A stretch of DNA of 64,000 nucleotides from Coprinus comatus (lineage: Eukaryota; Basidiomycota; Agaricomycetes; Agaricales; Agaricaceae). Position 1 is the stretch's first letter. Each line of letters starts with the position of its first letter. The translations under genes and the position numbers were made by a program. Below are positions 60,196 to 64,000 of this stretch, piece by piece. The notes below the pieces were generated by a model. The model searched no databases. It was not told the DNA's origin and was given only the letters and a program-made list of their open reading frames with translations. Location: contig JAWPGT010000069.1 in assembly GCA_034638255.1 (NCBI GenBank), forward strand, positions 1 to 64,000. Direction: 5' to 3'.

Positions 60196-61845
60196 TTATG
60201 TAATAAAGTTGTCATCGGTGAGATATGGATTGAGAAAAGGAGTCATAATAAAGGAGTCTGTGCAGTGAACAAATGAGACTGGGACTAAACCTCTGGAAGG
60301 TTTGTCTGCTAAGTTTGATTTGGATTGGACATATACTGATGTTAGCCACAGGGAGTTGACCCAGAGAAGCGTTGTGATATGTTGGAGAATGAGATTTTGC
60401 TCATGACTCCGGGATTTTCCGTTATTGATTGCATCGATAACACCTGTGTTGTCTGATTTCAACACAAAATGAACGTTGCTGAATTTCTTGTGTGCTGCTA
60501 GATGGAGACCGCATTCAATCGCTACGATCTCGGCCCAACCAATTGTGTGTTCTCGGTGATCATTCCACCCTCTCTTTAATTTCCAAGATTTCCATTCACT
60601 CCCGAAGATCACGCCGATTCCCCATGATGTGGACGCATCTACCCAAAATTCTATTGGAGATGGTGGGGGTGGTGGGAGGATCTTGGAAGGATGTGTGGTA
60701 TCTTGTAAGTTGTTGATCCACCAGATAGCATCGTTCCTGACAGTCACATTGGGGCTTCTCTTAGCAAAGGGTGATGAGCTTCTGGATGAGTGCACGAATC
60801 TTGATAGTGCGGGTAGACGAGATCTCCCATCAGGGAGTGCTAAGGAGCAGTGAACCAGGGTGCCGAGTAATGTTTCGGCATCGCGTTTCGTGAATTTCTT
60901 AGAGGGATCTGCCCAGGGTGACAATCTATTTAAATATTTCATTCGTTTGTCATTCGGAATGCTGATGGTTTTGGATTCCAGGTCCCATAGGAAGCCCAGG
61001 TAGCGGAAGACTGATGCGAATGGAACTGTTTTCGATGGCTTCCAAGGCCATCCTAGTGGTTCTGCAATTTTCTCAATGAGATCAAGGTCATATGTGTACG
61101 ATTTTGGTTCAGGTGAGCAGTTTTCAAGTTCTTCCATGAGGTATCTTAGAAATAAGAAATCATCTACCCAGTTTTCGCAGGGGGATTTCGTGTGTTTCCA
61201 AATAATTTCGGACATTGCGTCTGCTAGTCTTCCGAACACGCCTCCAGAACTGCTTGCCCCGAAGGGAGCGCAATGGTCAATGTAGAATTTATTGTCCCAC
61301 GAAACAACAAAGTACTTTTGTTGGGCTGGTGAAATTGGGCAGCATCGGAAAGCTGCGTCAACATCCATTGTTGCAGCTTGGGTTCCTGGTGGGGCCGTTT
61401 CTACCAGTTTGTAGATCTTGGTGAAGGTGCCCCAGTTGCAGGTAAATTCTTCTGGGTCTATGTCTGCATTTACTGACTTGACTTCTTTGTCATTCCTCGG
61501 GAATGAGAAGTCTTGTATGACCCTGAATTCGTCTTGGCTGTTAGCTTTCGGGATGGTTCCGAGGGGGGAGGAGCGGAATTCCCCGATTTTTTGACAAAGT
61601 TGTGATTTTGAGTATGGGCCGCTGTAGCGACTGGCGGTGAGTTCTTTTTTGATGTATTTTTCAATGACGTTGGGGTGGTCTGTGGCTGATTTGTGGTTTC
61701 TTGGGGTGTAGGTTGATTCGATTGGGGTTTTGACTCCCATGTCGAAACTGGATTCGATGCTGGATGGAACGTCGGGAAATTTATCTATTAGGTTGAATTG
61801 TTGTAGTATGTTTTTCCATTCTTTATGTACAAGGGGAGTGATCAC
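60196..61845 (-). CDS. Reverse transcriptase-RNase H of the DIRS-like element
   Basis: The frame is open at least from GTG 61845 and further upstream into the gag 3' end (reading NPANSYDTLP), so it overlaps gag in another frame and probably relies on frameshifting or reinitiation. Seen: RT motifs SPLGTIPKANSQDEFRVIQD, TMDVDAAFRCCPI (catalytic Asp), GASSSGGVFGRLADA and NWVDDFLFLRYL (the catalytic DD), then a thumb and RNase H (FWVDASTSWGIGVIFG, WAEIVAIECGLHLAA, KSDNTGVIDAINNGKS, SNLADKPSRG) with conserved Asp/Glu residues. 549 residues with no internal stops. Confidence 0.9.
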   Translation of the reverse strand: MITPLVHKEWKNILQQFNLIDKFPDVPSSIESSFDMGVKTPIESTYTPRNHKSATDHPNVIEKYIKKELTASRYSGPYSKSQLCQKIGEFRSSPLGTIPKANSQDEFRVIQDFSFPRNDKEVKSVNADIDPEEFTCNWGTFTKIYKLVETAPPGTQAATMDVDAAFRCCPISPAQQKYFVVSWDNKFYIDHCAPFGASSSGGVFGRLADAMSEIIWKHTKSPCENWVDDFLFLRYLMEELENCSPEPKSYTYDLDLIEKIAEPLGWPWKPSKTVPFASVFRYLGFLWDLESKTISIPNDKRMKYLNRLSPWADPSKKFTKRDAETLLGTLVHCSLALPDGRSRLPALSRFVHSSRSSSPFAKRSPNVTVRNDAIWWINNLQDTTHPSKILPPPPPSPIEFWVDASTSWGIGVIFGSEWKSWKLKRGWNDHREHTIGWAEIVAIECGLHLAAHKKFSNVHFVLKSDNTGVIDAINNGKSRSHEQNLILQHITTLLWVNSLWLTSVYVQSKSNLADKPSRGLVPVSFVHCTDSFIMTPFLNPYLTDDNFIT

Positions 61846-61857
61846 TGGGAGGGTGTC

Positions 61858-64000
61858 ATACGAATTTGCAGGATTGCGCTCCGTGATCGGTTGATTGGCA
61901 AAGTGTGCATTGGTGGACTCTGTGGTCTGTGGCTGGTGGGTGTTGGCATCCCACGACTCCGTTGAATTTATAACAGTAGAATTTTCTGTAAGCGCAGGAA
62001 CGTAGAGGACGACGAGACGGACGCGACGACGAAGGAATGAAAGGAATCAGTCAAGAAATGAGTGAGATATTAAGCAAGTACTGCAGACACTTGTATTAGA
62101 CTAGAGAGTCTTCATGTGTCTGCAGGACGCTTCAGCTATGTGTGACGTGACACTGTGATGTCACAAAGATCGCAAATCATGTACAAGTCCCAATCAACAG
62201 ATAATGTCCAACCACAACTCACAGAAGTGCTGACCTTAGGGACTGTCTAGAGCAATCCTGACATTTTCCTTCATTGTCGAACCTGGTGCCTTTTGGATTT
62301 GGTCCTGGCGGGAGTAGGATTGGGTTGCCATTGACCATGAATGATGATGTGCAGATGATGGATTGGTGGTTCCGATCTCCGCAGAGAAAACACCGACCTG
62401 GTTGTTTCCAGGTATTGTTTGTGTTGCTCAAGGGTCCTTGGTTCTTTCAAAAATTGTTGGGATTTTGTCGTTGGTAAGGATTGTATCATTGTTGTTGGCA
62501 TGAAGGTCCAACTTGATATGGATTGTAATTGTTGTAGGACTTGTTGAATTGGTTATTTTGGAATGTGGGGTTGTTGTTCATTGGTCTCGGAATTTGAGCA
62601 TGGAGTTGACTGTTGGCTTTTTCTAGACGTGCATATATACACTGTGACTCGGCTGTTTTCCAGATTTTTTCCTGGAGGGCAGCCGGGTCTAAGGCATGTT
62701 GACGGCTTTGCTTTCTGACAGCAATGTTGTATGTTATCCAAATGTCCCAATTTTGGGATTTGTCATTAGCTCTGAGTATGTGATCAAAGTGGGCAATCCA
62801 CATTGTATACAATTTGTGGGAGTTCATGGATTTAATCATGTATAACAAACGGCTCCATGCTTGATGCCACTCTTCAAAACTCAGTTTCTCCTCTTCTGCC
62901 TCATTGAGAGGTTTGTCCGTCAATGTGAGATTCCCATTGTTGTCCATGCGAACGTCTTGGCTGGTGACGTGGTTGGTAGCTCTGGAAAGACATCTTCTGT
63001 CTGTGAGATATGTCAGGGGAATGTGTGTTTCCCAGCCCCGTCCTTTCCTGAATCTGGCCCAGATGCTATCAGGGATCTCCACTGGTGCATCATTACACTG
63101 TTGTCCAGGTGTAAATTCAATGTAGCCTTTTTGTTCATGTTGGGTGACGATATGTTCATCATTGTCATTGACATCATGGGGCGGTATATCTATTTTGGTT
63201 TGTGAACGGTTCATGAGTAATTTGGTTTTGAAATTGGTGTATATTGGGAATAAAGGGGACAACCGTGGTTGGGTTTGTTGACCCTTGTAAAGGGGTGGAG
63301 GACCTCGTAGGTCGTGTATATGTGTGCATTCGAAAATAGTAATTTTCGTATCCCTTGTTCTGGGATATAATCTGCTCGTACGCAGTACAATATATGTATG
63401 TGTGATATTATTGTGGCCCGTAGGCTGAATACATGAGGTACTGCAGACAAAATATCGCCCGTGGGCTAATGGTCCGTAGACATTTGGATTACCCCCGTAC
63501 GGGCTCCAGTGTAATATGGGATGAACGAGAAAGGAGGATTTGACTCACGGTTCGCATCCATGGAGTTTGGAATGTCAGAGGGTTGGGTTGGACCGCCTAA
63601 TGAGGTACCTGCATTCAGTGATGGTTTGTGTTGGGATCTGTTGCTGGGGTTGCCCAGTGTTGTAAATGGGTCTCTTGGGTTGTTCTCCGAGGATGGTGTT
63701 GTGTTGGGAATGTTGGGGGGTTGTTGATATTGATTTTGAACTTCCTGGTTCGCCATGGATTGTCCAGTCGTCGTCTGATTCTGGGGCTGGGTAGGTATGT
63801 TGGCCCTTCTCGTTGGACGAGGTGTATTTGTTGTTTCTGGGGGTAGCTCAGTCGACGAGTTAGAATGGGTCGAAGTGGGGCTGTTGGGGATTCCTCCCCA
63901 TTCGGATTCTTCAGATTCTTCGGAATGGTCAGTGGTTGGGGCTGCAGGCCCTCGTGTAATGCGGGGTGTCCGGTTTCTCGGATTAGGTTCTGTGATGTTC
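61858..64000 (-). pseudogene. Gag-like gene of the DIRS-like element, interrupted
   Basis: The upstream part (64000-63466) is a Pro/Ser/Thr/Asn-rich frame containing MANQEVQNQYQQPPN. A gap of about 200 bp, probably an intron (GTGAGT near 63548), leads into a frame at about 63262-62486 with a helical Gag-like core (SFEEWHQAWSRLLYMIKSM, WIAHFDHILRAND). That frame continues past two TGA stops (near 62486 and 62456) to a CCHC knuckle CFLCGDRNHQSIIC (about 62400). An LTR (61987-62263) is inserted next. After it the frame resumes with a second knuckle CTLCQSTDHGAQSC and stops near 61858. Removing the LTR and one GAAAA copy makes the frame continuous. The family's Gag packages RNA. Confidence 0.75.
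61987..62263 (-). repeat. Solo LTR, TGTCAGGA family, copy 3 (complete, with GAAAA target duplication)
   Basis: 277 bp from TGTCAGGA to GCGCTTACA on the minus strand, bounded by GAAAA (TTTTC on the plus strand at 61982-61986 and 62264-62268). It is the only complete copy in the window and has one unit of the internal CTGCAGACAC...GTGTCTGCAG repeat. It defines the ends of the truncated copies at 21.2 and 43.2 kb. Confidence 0.92.

Larger units (their letters stand above)
58902..64000 (-). mobile_element. DIRS-like tyrosine-recombinase retroelement (right end beyond window)
   Basis: Minus-strand order gag (64000 to about 61858, interrupted by a solo LTR), RT-RNase H (61845-60196), tyrosine recombinase (60128-58902). 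A tyrosine recombinase in place of a DDE integrase and no flanking LTR pair define the DIRS order. The RT and YR frames are uninterrupted; gag carries two TGA codons and the LTR insertion. Confidence 0.85.

Noticed and set aside
1..64000. tRNA, rRNA and CRISPR features
   Set aside because: No cloverleaf with A/B boxes, no conserved rRNA stretch and no spacer-repeat array was recognised by eye. CRISPR is not expected in a fungus.

Overview
This window is eukaryotic and fungal, most likely from an Agaricomycetes basidiomycete. Genes are cut by many short GT-AG introns (about 45-70 nt). The repeat content (Plavaka and KDZ DNA transposons, a DIRS-type tyrosine-recombinase retroelement, Ty1/copia, Tc1/mariner, a DUF6532 passenger gene) and the F-box and dynamin paralogs are typical of mushroom-forming fungi. 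The species cannot be read from the sequence. Exon joins were checked by hand for reading phase; family names come from recognised motifs, not from a search.

Layout. 1-2704: 3' part of a low-complexity host gene. 3.9-13.8 kb: a duplicated block holding two copies of a small secreted kinase-like gene (5177-6567 and 12460-13801), with a dynamin-like GTPase gene (7043-10351) and a dynamin relic between them. 14752-21044: a Plavaka DNA transposon carrying its transposase and a DUF6532 gene, flanked by imperfect terminal inverted repeats. 21045-26345: 5' half of a copia retrotransposon on the minus strand. 26891-28614: a decayed Tc1/mariner element. 28664-31472: an F-box-family pseudogene split by two LTRs. 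34276-35625: a gene with three viroplasmin-like repeats. 37159-40636: a KDZ transposase gene with no frame break. 41-43 kb: tandem-repeat-rich DNA. 43017-44003: the missing 3' end of the copia element, on the opposite strand. 47896-50325: an F-box paralog broken by a MITE. 50886-51974: a short-chain dehydrogenase gene. 54966-58560: two more F-box paralogs. 58902-64000: a DIRS-like element with a solo LTR inside its gag.

The most notable structural result is that the copia element's two LTRs, at 26.3 kb and 43.8 kb, point in opposite directions yet carry the same 5-bp target duplication (CTTAT). They are therefore two ends of one insertion, separated by an inversion of about 21.7 kb that probably occurred between two inverted copies of a second LTR family (TGTCAGGA...), a third copy of which is a solo LTR at 62 kb. 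The most notable genes are the secreted protein with HGD...N and DFG kinase motifs behind a proline/lysine repeat, and the dynamin with a duplicated P-loop exon behind a membrane segment.
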